Source: a virus
Direction: 5' to 3' (one strand)
DNA length: 49,424 nt
IMG/VR virus record: IMGVR_UViG_3300036781_000805
Location: 1 to 49,424 of that record
Position 1 is the first letter of the stretch; the number at the start of each line of letters is the position of its first letter. Positions 8,542-14,924 of this stretch are shown one piece after another. A model generated the notes under the pieces. That model ran no database searches and was not told the origin of the DNA. It saw nothing but the letters and a program-made list of their open reading frames with translations. Made by a program: the position numbers and the translations under genes.

Positions 8542-9068
8542 CACGCGGCCTCATGGATGATGTTGGCCGGGGAGGTGATGGCTTCGACCGATGCCGCGAT
8601 GCGCCCATGATCGATGCCGCCCATGGCGGTGACCAGCGGATGCTCAGGTGCGGCGCGCAGAGCCGCAAGCGCGTCGAGCGCGTATTCTTCCGCGTCGCAT
8701 ACCCGGTCCAGTAGTTCGCGATGGGTGCGGAACGTGCCGAGGTCTTCGTAAGCCGCCGCGAGCGAGGCAATGGCGCCGACGTTGAGTGGAAGAAGCCTGT
8801 CGAGCAGGGCCGGGTCGCGCATCCGGCTGGGACGCTGGAACGCTGCTTCATCAGCCACCCACGCCCGCCGCACGTCCTGCGTCCGGTTGAGGTAGAACAT
8901 GAACCCGCCGACCACGGCATTGCCGCCGCTTGCCTTGTGCCAGAAGGCCGGGCACCCATTGGCGATGTTGGAGGCAGCATCCCGGATATCGGCGGCGTCA
9001 GTATTGTGGAAGGCCAAGGCAAGAGCGTCGATACGGGCGGTCGCGGCGATTACGGTGGAGGAGGTCAT
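8541..9068 (-). CDS. Early protein of unknown function, 175 aa
   Basis: No recognised domain. Alanine-rich, mostly helical: VIAATARIDALALAFHN at the start, CPAFWHKASGGNAVVGGFMF in the middle and a long helix around DAEEYALDALAALRAAPEH. It lies second in the leftward operon, coupled to the zinc-ribbon gene by a TGATG overlap. Confidence 0.6.
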   Translation of the reverse strand: MTSSTVIAATARIDALALAFHNTDAADIRDAASNIANGCPAFWHKASGGNAVVGGFMFYLNRTQDVRRAWVADEAAFQRPSRMRDPALLDRLLPLNVGAIASLAAAYEDLGTFRTHRELLDRVCDAEEYALDALAALRAAPEHPLVTAMGGIDHGRIAASVEAITSPANIIHEAA

Positions 9069-9082
9069 GGCTCAGGCCTCCG

Positions 9083-9361
9083 TCAGAAGTGCGAAGAGAA
9101 GGCGCGGCGCTCAGCGGCCATTTCGAGCCGGTGATCCATGCCAGCCTGCGCCCACACGCTGGCGATGCGGCGGTCGAAGTGTGCGAAGGGCAGCGCCGCT
9201 TCGACTTCGTCGCAGAGCGCGTCGAAGGCCTCGTCCACGAGGCCATTGCAGTCGTGGCGACTGACGCCGAAATCGCCCTCGCAGACCGACACGATGTCGT
9301 GCTCCAGGCCGCAGCTCTTGGCCTCGATCGCCAGCTTCAGCGCAATCTTGCTCGGCTTCAT
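9083..9361 (-). CDS. First gene of the leftward operon, 92 aa
   Basis: Unknown function; two cysteines and an acidic middle (DEAFDALCDEVEAALPFAHF). ATG at 9361 is preceded by ATGGAGAACGGGA, a usable ribosome-binding site. It is the first gene after the repressor-controlled promoter and operators at 9404-9456, so it should be expressed immediately on induction, the position where phages often place host-takeover or antitermination functions. No antitermination motif is evident. Confidence 0.6.
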   Translation of the reverse strand: MKPSKIALKLAIEAKSCGLEHDIVSVCEGDFGVSRHDCNGLVDEAFDALCDEVEAALPFAHFDRRIASVWAQAGMDHRLEMAAERRAFSSHF

Positions 9362-9403
9362 TCCCGTTCTCCATGTCTCAGCAGTTGCTGTTCGATGGAG
9401 AGG

Positions 9404-9432
9404 ATATTCGCGATAATCGCAAATACAGTCAA
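9404..9432 (-). promoter_or_regulatory. Putative left early promoter (PL)
   Basis: On the minus strand, TTGACT (9427-9432) and GAATAT (9404-9409) are separated by exactly 17 bases. The -35 is near consensus; the -10 is weak. Operator OL1 fills the spacer, so repressor binding would block polymerase. It faces the whole integrase-recombination operon. Confidence 0.6.
9407..9423. promoter_or_regulatory. Operator OL1
   Basis: TTCGCGATAATCGCAAA: two TCGCGA-like half-sites whose centres are 9 bp apart around a single central base. It lies between the -35 and -10 of the left promoter. The same 17-bp design recurs at 9440, 11414, 11439 and 11472. Confidence 0.75.
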
Positions 9433-9439
9433 TAGGTAA

Positions 9440-9456
9440 ATCGCGATAATCGCGAA
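9440..9456. promoter_or_regulatory. Operator OL2
   Basis: ATCGCGATAATCGCGAA, same 17-bp architecture as OL1, with its centre 33 bp from the OL1 centre, upstream of the left promoter's -35. The same 33-bp spacing separates the last two sites of the right cluster, which suggests cooperative binding on a fixed helical face. Confidence 0.75.
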
Positions 9457-9460
9457 AATA

Positions 9461-9474
9461 GCTTCACGTGAAGC
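9461..9474. promoter_or_regulatory. Perfect 14-bp palindrome next to OL2
   Basis: GCTTCACGTGAAGC is a perfect palindrome 4 bp from OL2 and of different sequence from the operators. It could bind a second dimeric regulator acting on the left promoter; no partner is identified. Confidence 0.4.
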
Positions 9475-9518
9475 CGAACGCTGCTATCCTGCGTCGGTCA
9501 GCACTTCCGCTGGCGCAT

Positions 9519-9549
9519 GAAAAAAGCCCGCCGGGTGAGGGCGGGCTTT
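9519..9549 (-). terminator. Rho-independent terminator of the lysogeny operon
   Basis: Read leftward, AAGCCCGCC (stem), a 6-base loop and GGCGGGCTT are followed by a run of T. It ends the repressor/BstA-like transcript just before the left operators and promoter, insulating lysogenic from lytic transcription. Confidence 0.85.
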
Positions 9550-9575
9550 GAGGGGGGGGTCGCTGGCCTTTTGGT

Positions 9576-10493
9576 CTAGTCTGCTTCTTTGTCATCCGGG
9601 CCCGTCAGGGCAACTTGAACCGATTGAGCCGCCGTAATGCTCAGCAGGCCGTCCTTCACCTTCTTGCTAAGGTAGCTGGGCAGCTTGTGAGGCAGGTAAG
9701 TTTGACGAGCCCATCGACGGAACTCGGGCAGCGAGTCCTCAGGGTAGGCATATATTTCTTGGGGATTCGATTTGGCCTGCGGGAAATAGTCGGGGTAGTT
9801 GTGCAGCGTTTTTATCCGCGACCCGAAGCGATCCTCGAACTTACTTGTCGACCAGTGGTCCGACCAGGTGCGCCCAACGCTGATGTCTGGAATGAAATGG
9901 ATGCCAATGCTCGCGCCCTTAATAATGAGCGTCGCGATCATGTCGGCGATCTCCTTAAAGACGATGAAATAGCCTTCTGGAAGCGCACCGTATGTGACGG
10001 TTATCCGGTCGCGAAACTGTCGCCATGCCAGATTGAGTTTTTCATTCGGATCATACCCAATGGTCGTGAGAATGAAGTCTCGAAGGCCTTTTTGTGCGAG
10101 CGCCCGAAAGCTCGTGACGGCCTGCTGTCGTATGTTAGGCCCGGCTTCAAAGGCGTAATATTCCAAGAAGGCCATGCATGCGGGAGCGGGGAAGGCGTTG
10201 TAACGCTCAGTCTCATTGTCAACGATTACATATGGTTGCGACGGATCGATGCCGTGCTTTTCGAGAAGCTCTGCAATTTTAGCTTCGCGGGGGCGAATTA
10301 TGCCCTCCGCCAATGCCGACGTGACCTGCACAATGGCTTTTTGATCAACGCCGCAAAAGCGAGCTAGGCCGCGGCCGGTAAGGTAAGGCATGCCGTCGCT
10401 GAAGACGCCCATGCCAATGCCATTTACTTCGACCTCTTTTTCGACAGCGAGATCGAGACTGAGCTGTTTCGGGGTGAGGAGCATAGTGGTCAT
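9576..10493 (-). CDS. BstA-like protein (candidate prophage-encoded abortive-infection factor)
   Basis: 305 aa. The N-terminal part (VNGIGMGVFSDGMPYLTGRG then LARFCGVDQKAI, about residues 24-55) resembles KilA-N/antirepressor-type DNA-binding starts, followed by YNAFPAPACMAFLEYYAFEA and ALAQKGLRDFIL. The C-terminal half has RFRDRITVTYG-like and LPEGYFIVFKEIADMI segments, then FGSRIKTLHNYPDYFPQ and LPEFRRWARQTYLPHKLP. This two-part layout and its place downstream of a prophage repressor match my knowledge of BstA, a prophage protein that aborts infection by other phages while its own phage is spared through a DNA element (aba). Base composition is visibly less GC-rich than the neighbours, suggesting separate acquisition. 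No similarity search was possible; an antirepressor or other superinfection-exclusion protein remains possible. Confidence 0.5.
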   Translation of the reverse strand: MTTMLLTPKQLSLDLAVEKEVEVNGIGMGVFSDGMPYLTGRGLARFCGVDQKAIVQVTSALAEGIIRPREAKIAELLEKHGIDPSQPYVIVDNETERYNAFPAPACMAFLEYYAFEAGPNIRQQAVTSFRALAQKGLRDFILTTIGYDPNEKLNLAWRQFRDRITVTYGALPEGYFIVFKEIADMIATLIIKGASIGIHFIPDISVGRTWSDHWSTSKFEDRFGSRIKTLHNYPDYFPQAKSNPQEIYAYPEDSLPEFRRWARQTYLPHKLPSYLSKKVKDGLLSITAAQSVQVALTGPDDKEAD

Positions 10494-10539
10494 GTTAGAT
10501 CAATTCTCCTTTAAAAACATGCATTTAATATGAGGAGCT

Positions 10540-10740
10540 TCACTCCTTGGTGGCGTCCCGCATCCGATAGACCGGGATCGACTGAACTTCACGAAACCCG
10601 ATAGCCTCGAGCACCGCATCTGCCGCCGGCAGGTAGCTCTCCCACATAGGCTTGCCTTCGAAGGTGGTGTCTTCGGGATTTCCGTCGTGGCGGCATAGTG
10701 CGCGGGCGGCAAGTTCGCGGGCGGGCTTGGGCTGCTTCAC
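10540..10740 (-). CDS. Small protein of the lysogeny operon, 66 aa
   Basis: Begins MKQPKPARELAARALCRHDG and contains EGKPMWESYLPAADAVLEAI, a motif seen in small phage proteins of unknown function. ATG at 10740 overlaps the repressor stop by four bases, so it is co-translated with the repressor and likely present in lysogens. Confidence 0.65.
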   Translation of the reverse strand: MKQPKPARELAARALCRHDGNPEDTTFEGKPMWESYLPAADAVLEAIGFREVQSIPVYRMRDATKE

Positions 10741-11405
10741 AGGTCCACCACCACTTTCCGAACACGACCGACGATGACGATATCCCCTTCGACCACGATT
10801 GGGTCGTGGTCATCGTAGCTAAACGGCCGAAGCCGAGGTGGATTGCCAGCCCCGTACCTCTTGAAAGTTGCAGCGCCCGTGTCGGGATCCTTGAAGACGT
10901 AAAATGCTTGATCGACAGGGTGTGTGTCGGCGCGGTTGAAGACAATAGTCGAGCCGTCCGGCGCGACCTTGTTCATGCTGCTGCCCGTTACGACCAGGGC
11001 CGCCCAATCTCCCTTGCCGAGATCGGATATGACGATGTGTCCGTAAAGGTTTCGCGGGTCGGTAACTGCGTCAGCAGTCATCATCTTCCCCGCTGGCACG
11101 TCGGAAAAGATCGGCACGCTCCTCGCCGCGCCGCCCCCTCGTTTAGATGGTACGATTTTCGAGGCATCGAGCCAATTGAGCATCCCTTCAAAGCCGGGCG
11201 GTAGCTCGCCAAAGAACCTTGCGGCGGCCTCGATCATCTGCAGAGGAATTTCTTGCCGCTTCTTCGGATCGTCGGTCTCGAGGTTCCGCATCCGGCTGAT
11301 CTGGGTCGAGTTGAATCCGCTCGCGGCCGCCAGCCTGGCCTTTATGCCGTGCGGCTCGGTCTTCTCGTAAAACCAACGTTTTAGGTCGATCTGCGGGTCA
11401 CTCAT
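10737..11405 (-). CDS. cI: CI-type repressor with S24 (LexA-like) peptidase domain
   Basis: 222 aa. N-terminal helix-turn-helix (residues about 20-45, GIKARLAAASGFNSTQISRM) that would bind the 17-bp operators. The C-terminal S24 domain has the cleavage site in DVPAGKMM (Ala-Gly), the catalytic serine in VTGSSMNKVAPDG and the general-base lysine in ATFKRYG. All elements for RecA-stimulated self-cleavage are present, so the prophage should be SOS-inducible. Start at 11405 is 9 bp from the nearest operator, so autoregulation is likely. It heads the leftward lysogeny operon. Confidence 0.9.
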   Translation of the reverse strand: MSDPQIDLKRWFYEKTEPHGIKARLAAASGFNSTQISRMRNLETDDPKKRQEIPLQMIEAAARFFGELPPGFEGMLNWLDASKIVPSKRGGGAARSVPIFSDVPAGKMMTADAVTDPRNLYGHIVISDLGKGDWAALVVTGSSMNKVAPDGSTIVFNRADTHPVDQAFYVFKDPDTGAATFKRYGAGNPPRLRPFSYDDHDPIVVEGDIVIVGRVRKVVVDL

Positions 11406-11413
11406 GCCGCATC

Positions 11414-11430
11414 ATCGCGAAAATCGCGGA
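11414..11430. promoter_or_regulatory. Operator OR (repressor-proximal)
   Basis: ATCGCGAAAATCGCGGA, 17-bp paired-hexamer site immediately upstream of the repressor ATG. Binding here would be expected to autoregulate the repressor. Confidence 0.75.
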
Positions 11431-11438
11431 TAGGTCAT

Positions 11439-11455
11439 ATCGCGAAGATCGCGAA
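11439..11455. promoter_or_regulatory. Operator OR (middle)
   Basis: ATCGCGAAGATCGCGAA, 17-bp site with centre 25 bp from the repressor-proximal one and 33 bp from the cro-proximal one. Confidence 0.75.
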
Positions 11456-11461
11456 TTTGGC

Positions 11462-11491
11462 TTGACCAATAATCGCGAATATCGCAAATAT
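11462..11491 (+). promoter_or_regulatory. Putative right early promoter (PR)
   Basis: TTGACC at 11462-11467 and AAATAT at 11486-11491 with an 18-base spacer (CAAATA with 17 is the alternative). The cro-proximal operator fills the spacer. Transcription would start at about 11497-11499, essentially at the cro ATG, so the transcript may be leaderless. Confidence 0.55.
11472..11488. promoter_or_regulatory. Operator OR (cro-proximal)
   Basis: ATCGCGAATATCGCAAA, 17-bp site located between the -35 and -10 of the right early promoter. Its arrangement mirrors OL1 within the left promoter. Confidence 0.75.
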
Positions 11492-11496
11492 CCGAA

Positions 11497-11733
11497 ATGC
11501 GCGATGAAAAGCTCGAACCGGCCCACAGTGTGATCCAGACGTTCGGCGGCTTCGAAGCCGTCGCGAAGATCACCGGCAAACATATCTCCCGCGTCTATCG
11601 TTGGACCTACCCAAAGGCCCGCGGTGGCACCGACGGATTCATCCCGCAGACCGACGCGGAGAAGCTGCTGGAGCATGCTCGCAAGCTCAAGCTGCCCATC
11701 ACCGCCGCCAACTTCTTCCGAAGCGCAGCATGA
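11497..11733 (+). CDS. cro: Cro-like repressor
   Basis: 78 aa, divergent from the S24 repressor across the operator cluster, the standard Cro position. FGGFEAVAKITGKHISRVYR is a helix-turn-helix of the YdaS/Cro type (glycine-initiated helix, IxGxxxSxVxRW), followed by IPQTDAEKLLEHARKLKLPI, the third/fourth helices. No Shine-Dalgarno precedes the ATG (ATATCCGAAATG), consistent with a leaderless message. It should compete for the TCGCGA operators and favour lytic growth. Confidence 0.8.
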   Translation: MRDEKLEPAHSVIQTFGGFEAVAKITGKHISRVYRWTYPKARGGTDGFIPQTDAEKLLEHARKLKLPITAANFFRSAA

Positions 11734-11819
11734 CCCGCATCCTCTCCTCCATCACCTTCCTCACCGTCACCACCGGCCTTGTTCTGGCTCTGCTGCTGCT
11801 CGCACGGGGGACCGTGTAA
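11730..11819 (+). CDS. 29-aa single-pass membrane peptide
   Basis: A 29-residue protein consisting almost entirely of one hydrophobic segment (ILSSITFLTVTTGLVLALLL) with a basic start and end. ATG overlaps the cro stop (ATGA) and its TAA overlaps the next ATG (TAATG), so it is coupled on both sides and probably real despite its size. Possible roles for such early peptides are membrane stress or superinfection exclusion; none can be assigned. Confidence 0.55.
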   Translation: MTRILSSITFLTVTTGLVLALLLLARGTV

Positions 11820-12142
11820 TGGCCAATATGCTGGGCATTGATCCTCTCGACTTCAGCTTCCCGCGACCCGACGACATTCCGCAGGACGTGTGGGAAGTGG
11901 CTGATGTAGTCCTCGACGGCAACGCGTGGAACCCCATCCGCACCGAGGCAATCGCCCGCGCCATCATGGCTCGAGATGCTGTGGTGCGGGAGCAGTGCGA
12001 AGCGATCTGCGTGGCCCGCTGTGACCGCCTCAAGGCTGCTGTCGCATCGTATCCCGATGATGAACCGAGCCGTGTCGCGTGCCTCGAAGGCGCGATCGAA
12101 GCGCTTGAGTGCGCAACTGCCATCCGCAAGGGAGGGCAGTAA
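11819..12142 (+). CDS. Early protein of unknown function, 107 aa
   Basis: Starts MANMLGIDPLDFSFPRPDDI; the rest is helical and cysteine-containing (REQCEAICVARCDRLKAAVA). No recognised domain. Coupled to the upstream membrane peptide by TAATG and immediately adjacent to the GapR-domain gene. Confidence 0.65.
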   Translation: MANMLGIDPLDFSFPRPDDIPQDVWEVADVVLDGNAWNPIRTEAIARAIMARDAVVREQCEAICVARCDRLKAAVASYPDDEPSRVACLEGAIEALECATAIRKGGQ

Positions 12143-13147
12143 ATGGCCCGCACCGTCAATTCCGACTCCGTCGCCCAAGACCAGCTTCGCGCCTTCATCG
12201 ATCGCATCGAGCGGATGGAGGAAGAAAAGAAGGCCATCGCCGACGACATCAAGGAAATCTACTCGGAAGCCAAGGGCAACGGCCTCGACACGAAAGTGCT
12301 GCGGCAGATCATCCGGATTCGCAAGCAGGACCATGCCGAGCGCATGGAGCAGGAAGCGCTGCTCGACCTCTACATGTCCGCGCTCGGGATGCAGGTCGCG
12401 CCGCGCGACCGCGACGATGACGACGATGAGCCTGCGACGCGCCGCGCGAACCTCAGCAGCGAGCGTGCGCCATCGGTCGCCGAACCTTCTTTGCACAATC
12501 CGCAAACAACCATTCGACCGGATAAGCCGGCCGATACGGACGACAGAGGGGCGCACGCTCTGTCGTCCGGTTCCAATTCCGCCATCCCCCCGGCGGACCA
12601 GACGATGGGGGGTGCGCCCCCCGCGCTCTCCGTCGTCGACCAATCCCAGAGCGAAAGCAACGAAGGCAAACCCGTGGGGCTGAGCCCGTCGGCGGGCGGC
12701 GAGACGGATGGAGTTGCGAGTAGGGCGAGCGTCGGCGCTGGTACCGACGCGTTCAATTCGGCTGACGAAAGCCAGCCCCTGCGCAGCGGTAGAGAAGAGG
12801 CATCTCGCCTGGCTCATAACCAGGAAATCGCGGGTTCGAGTCCCGCCCCTGCAACCAGTTCCCAAGCCCCAAGCATCGCGAGCGTAAATGCACCGCCTCA
12901 GTCGGTCGCGAACGATGCCAACGCAGGAGGCGATGATGATCGAAGGCTGAGACCCATGACCGGCGGGGCAACTAACGAGGCCTCGCCGGCGCCCTCCTTC
13001 TCGTCGAAACCACGCGATGGCGTCTACAGCGCAGATTGGCTGCGCCGGCATGGTCACTGCCAGCAGCTCGATACGTGCGCCGTCGAACCGGGCCGTCTGT
13101 GCCGCGAATGCTCGCTCGCTCTCGCTGCGACGGCGGTGGAGGCATAG
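12143..13147 (+). CDS. GapR-domain (DUF2312) protein with long disordered middle and Cys-rich tail
   Basis: 334 aa. Residues 1-85 match GapR/DUF2312: [20 protein letters not shown], then [20 protein letters not shown] and [20 protein letters not shown]. GapR binds overtwisted DNA as a clamp in alphaproteobacteria; family members are about 80-90 aa, so this protein is unusually long. Residues 90-285 are low-complexity, acidic and serine/proline-rich. This middle contains an in-frame tRNA-like sequence (12779-12857) translated as [18 protein letters not shown]. The C-terminus has cysteine pairs ([17 protein letters not shown]). Whether the full length is one functional protein is uncertain. Confidence 0.7.
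   Translation: MARTVNSDSVAQDQLRAFIDRIERMEEEKKAIADDIKEIYSEAKGNGLDTKVLRQIIRIRKQDHAERMEQEALLDLYMSALGMQVAPRDRDDDDDEPATRRANLSSERAPSVAEPSLHNPQTTIRPDKPADTDDRGAHALSSGSNSAIPPADQTMGGAPPALSVVDQSQSESNEGKPVGLSPSAGGETDGVASRASVGAGTDAFNSADESQPLRSGREEASRLAHNQEIAGSSPAPATSSQAPSIASVNAPPQSVANDANAGGDDDRRLRPMTGGATNEASPAPSFSSKPRDGVYSADWLRRHGHCQQLDTCAVEPGRLCRECSLALAATAVEA
12779..12857 (+). other. tRNA-Met(CAT)-like 3' portion embedded in the GapR-domain gene
   Basis: From about 12808 the sequence has an anticodon arm CCTGG-CTCATAA-CCAGG (anticodon CAT), a T arm GCGGGTTCGAGTCCCGC and an acceptor 3' strand CCCCTGCA ending in ACCA. The 5' part has a D-arm-like GCGCAGCGGTAGAG but carries about 12 extra bases. The expected 5' acceptor strand (TGCAGGGG) is replaced by CAGCCCCTGC, which cannot pair. 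It therefore looks like a tRNA fragment, not a working tRNA. It could be an attachment-type remnant or a captured tRNA piece. Confidence 0.6.
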
Positions 13148-13531
13148 ATGGCCGTCACCCCCGATCAGATCCGGGCTGCCGGTGAGAAGGCCTACCGGGA
13201 CTATCTCTTGAGCGCGGCACCATCGTTGGGTATCGCGTTCGTTGAGGCTGTGAAGGCCGGCGTTCGGCTGTCGACCGCTGTCGCTCTCCCGCGACGCGTC
13301 GGTATCACCGCCAAGCAGCGCGAGCTGTTCGACTTCATAGTGGCCAATACCGATGGAGGTGTTCCGCCTTCCTTCGATGAAATGGCCGCAGGCATCGGCA
13401 TTAATTCCAAGTCGGGGGTGCATCGTCTGCTCACTGGCTTGGAAGAGCGTGGGTTCATTCGCCGCCTGCGCAATAGAGCACGCGCAATCGAGATTATCGC
13501 CAGCCCCGGCTACACCGAGGCGCGGCCATGA
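13148..13531 (+). CDS. LexA-type winged-helix protein without peptidase domain
   Basis: 127 aa. The C-terminal 80 residues match the LexA DNA-binding domain: [59 protein letters not shown]. There is no S24 domain, so it would be a non-cleavable DNA-binding protein. It could bind SOS-box-like sites or phage operators and modulate induction. It directly follows the GapR-domain gene. Confidence 0.8.
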   Translation: MAVTPDQIRAAGEKAYRDYLLSAAPSLGIAFVEAVKAGVRLSTAVALPRRVGITAKQRELFDFIVANTDGGVPPSFDEMAAGIGINSKSGVHRLLTGLEERGFIRRLRNRARAIEIIASPGYTEARP

Positions 13532-13854
13532 CGCCCGCCAATTCGATAAATGCTCAGATCGATGATCGCGGCCGAGGCGGCGGTATGCCTCTCGTTGCGG
13601 CGGCGGTAAACCGCGACCATCGGTCTGAACAGCACAAGATTGCCGGTATCTCCTCCCACCGGCAGTGGCGCGGCTCCAAAGCGCGCCTCAACTGCCGGGC
13701 CCATCGTGGTCCGGCCTTCCTCTTCACGCCGAGAACCATCGTTCTCCGCGAAATCTCTGAGCTGCGCACGCGGCGCCTGTCCGGGGCCGCTGCGCTGATC
13801 ATCAACCCGCTGCATCACGTCCTGGCAGACTTCTCCGATGCTGCGGAACCTCAT
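13510..13854 (-). CDS. Possible leftward gene of unknown function, 114 aa
   Basis: The stretch 13532-13951 has no clear rightward gene. This leftward frame begins [20 protein letters not shown] after AAAGGGA spaced 6 bases from its ATG, and the 60 bases upstream are AT-richer and carry a strong dyad, which looks like a divergent promoter region. It overlaps the LexA-like gene's end by 22 bases. A rightward frame (13528-13959) coupled by ATGA to the LexA-like gene is the alternative, but its last 35 codons look non-coding. Confidence 0.35.
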   Translation of the reverse strand: MRFRSIGEVCQDVMQRVDDQRSGPGQAPRAQLRDFAENDGSRREEEGRTTMGPAVEARFGAAPLPVGGDTGNLVLFRPMVAVYRRRNERHTAASAAIIDLSIYRIGGRHGRASV

Positions 13855-13880
13855 TCCAATTCCCTTTCAAGTGTCTGCGT

Positions 13881-13906
13881 TCCCGATGGCTCAACAGCTA
13901 TCGGGA
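13881..13906. promoter_or_regulatory. 26-bp dyad/hairpin in a putative divergent promoter region
   Basis: Arms at 13881-13891 and 13896-13906 (TCCCGATGGCT / AGCTATCGGGA) pair along 11 positions with one G-T wobble around a CAAC loop. No T-run follows on either strand, so it is not an intrinsic terminator. It may be an operator between the leftward frame at 13854 and the rightward gene at 13952, or an RNA structure. Confidence 0.45.
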
Positions 13907-13951
13907 TGGCGTTTGCAAATGAGCAAAAAGACACTGCCGCAGGAGTCAAAA

Positions 13952-14395
13952 GTGACTGACGCGACAGCATACGAAACTGACCCATCGAAGCTCGTTGATC
14001 GGGCGGCGTCTTGGGCGATGGCGCTATGGCGTCGTGCTGAGCGCGAGGACGGCGCCGGCAGAGAGCGCGCGATGCATCGCGCCGCGACGTGGGCAAAGGT
14101 CTCGCCTGGCACGCTGTGGAAGCTGCGCTATCGCAAGCCTGCTGAAATCGGAGCGTCGATCTACTTCAAACTTGAGGCCGCGCACGAGCGGTTCATCACA
14201 TCAGTGGAGGCTCGCGTTGCGGCGAATCTTGAAGAGCTTCGGCAACTCCCCGCCACTCCGGCTCGTGAGAGGCTTGTTGCTGGCATGGAGGAGTTCCTCG
14301 GAGCTTCGGAAGGCACGGCGCTCGTCTCCGGTGAGTCCGACGAACACCACGACCAGTCCCGCGAGTGGGGCGGCATCGAGCATGGGGAGCACTGA
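13952..14395 (+). CDS. Early protein, possibly DNA-binding, 147 aa
   Basis: Start fixed at GTG 13952 by AGGAGTCAAAA immediately upstream; an in-frame ATG at 13919 has no such site. The centre (HRAATWAKVSPGTLWKLRYR) resembles a helix-turn-helix, followed by a long helix (FKLEAAHERFITSVEARVAA). Ends acidic. Similar HTH proteins occur in alphaproteobacterial phage early regions; function unknown. Confidence 0.6.
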   Translation: MTDATAYETDPSKLVDRAASWAMALWRRAEREDGAGRERAMHRAATWAKVSPGTLWKLRYRKPAEIGASIYFKLEAAHERFITSVEARVAANLEELRQLPATPARERLVAGMEEFLGASEGTALVSGESDEHHDQSREWGGIEHGEH

Positions 14396-14398
14396 ACG

Positions 14399-14620
14399 AT
14401 GAACGATATCGCGGCACAAATTTCGGTGTTGCCGGGTCGCCTCCGCTGGCTGGTGCGGTCCACTGAGGGCATGTCCGACGCTCGCGAATGTGGAGGCAAA
14501 TTCTACGCCCACATCTACGGCAAGCCGATGTTCGGCAACAGCTACGAGGCTGGTGGCGACACGCCTGAAGAGGCGCTTACCAAGGCGCTTGAACGGGCTC
14601 GCTCGAAAGCCGCCGCCTAA
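14399..14620 (+). CDS. Small early protein, 73 aa
   Basis: Unknown function. RLRWLVRSTEGMSDARECGG and YGNSYEAGGDTPEEAL-like C-terminal residues form a compact alpha/beta pattern reminiscent of small HicB-like or DUF1902-type folds, but I cannot support that. Coding use matches its neighbours. Confidence 0.5.
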   Translation: MNDIAAQISVLPGRLRWLVRSTEGMSDARECGGKFYAHIYGKPMFGNSYEAGGDTPEEALTKALERARSKAAA

Positions 14621-14663
14621 CTCCAATTATCCACCACGACTAAGGCCTGAAGGGCAGGGGAAG

Positions 14664-14924
14664 ATGAAGAACAAGCTCGCCGATTTGAACGATCACCTGT
14701 TCGCTCAGCTGGAGCGGCTGTCGGAGGAAGGTTTGACCGCCGAGCAGATCGAGCAGGAGGCTAAGCGCGGTGAGGCGATGGTCGCCGTTGCCGACACGAT
14801 CATCCGCAACGCCGATCTGACGTTCAAGGCTGCGACTTTTGTGGCGCAGCACGGTGATCGTTTCCGGCCCGCGCTGTCCGGCCTGATCGGTAGGTCGGTG
14901 ACGGTGGAGGCCGAAGACGAATGA
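14664..14924 (+). CDS. Small early protein, 86 aa
   Basis: MKNKLADLNDHLFAQLERLS then EEGLTAEQIEQEAKRGEAMV and ADTIIRNADLTFKAATFVAQ. This helical pattern recurs in phage proteins of unknown function that precede HNH or replication genes. AGGGGAAG precedes the ATG. Its stop overlaps the next ATG (ATGA). Confidence 0.65.
   Translation: MKNKLADLNDHLFAQLERLSEEGLTAEQIEQEAKRGEAMVAVADTIIRNADLTFKAATFVAQHGDRFRPALSGLIGRSVTVEAEDE

Noticed and set aside
12779-12857. Functional tRNA-Met gene
   Set aside because: The 5' acceptor strand cannot pair with the 3' strand and the D arm has extra bases, so a working tRNA is unlikely.
11699-13423. A 574-aa minus-strand open frame across the cro-GapR-LexA region
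   Set aside because: Antisense to genes with recognised domains and overlaps; no ribosome site or domain.
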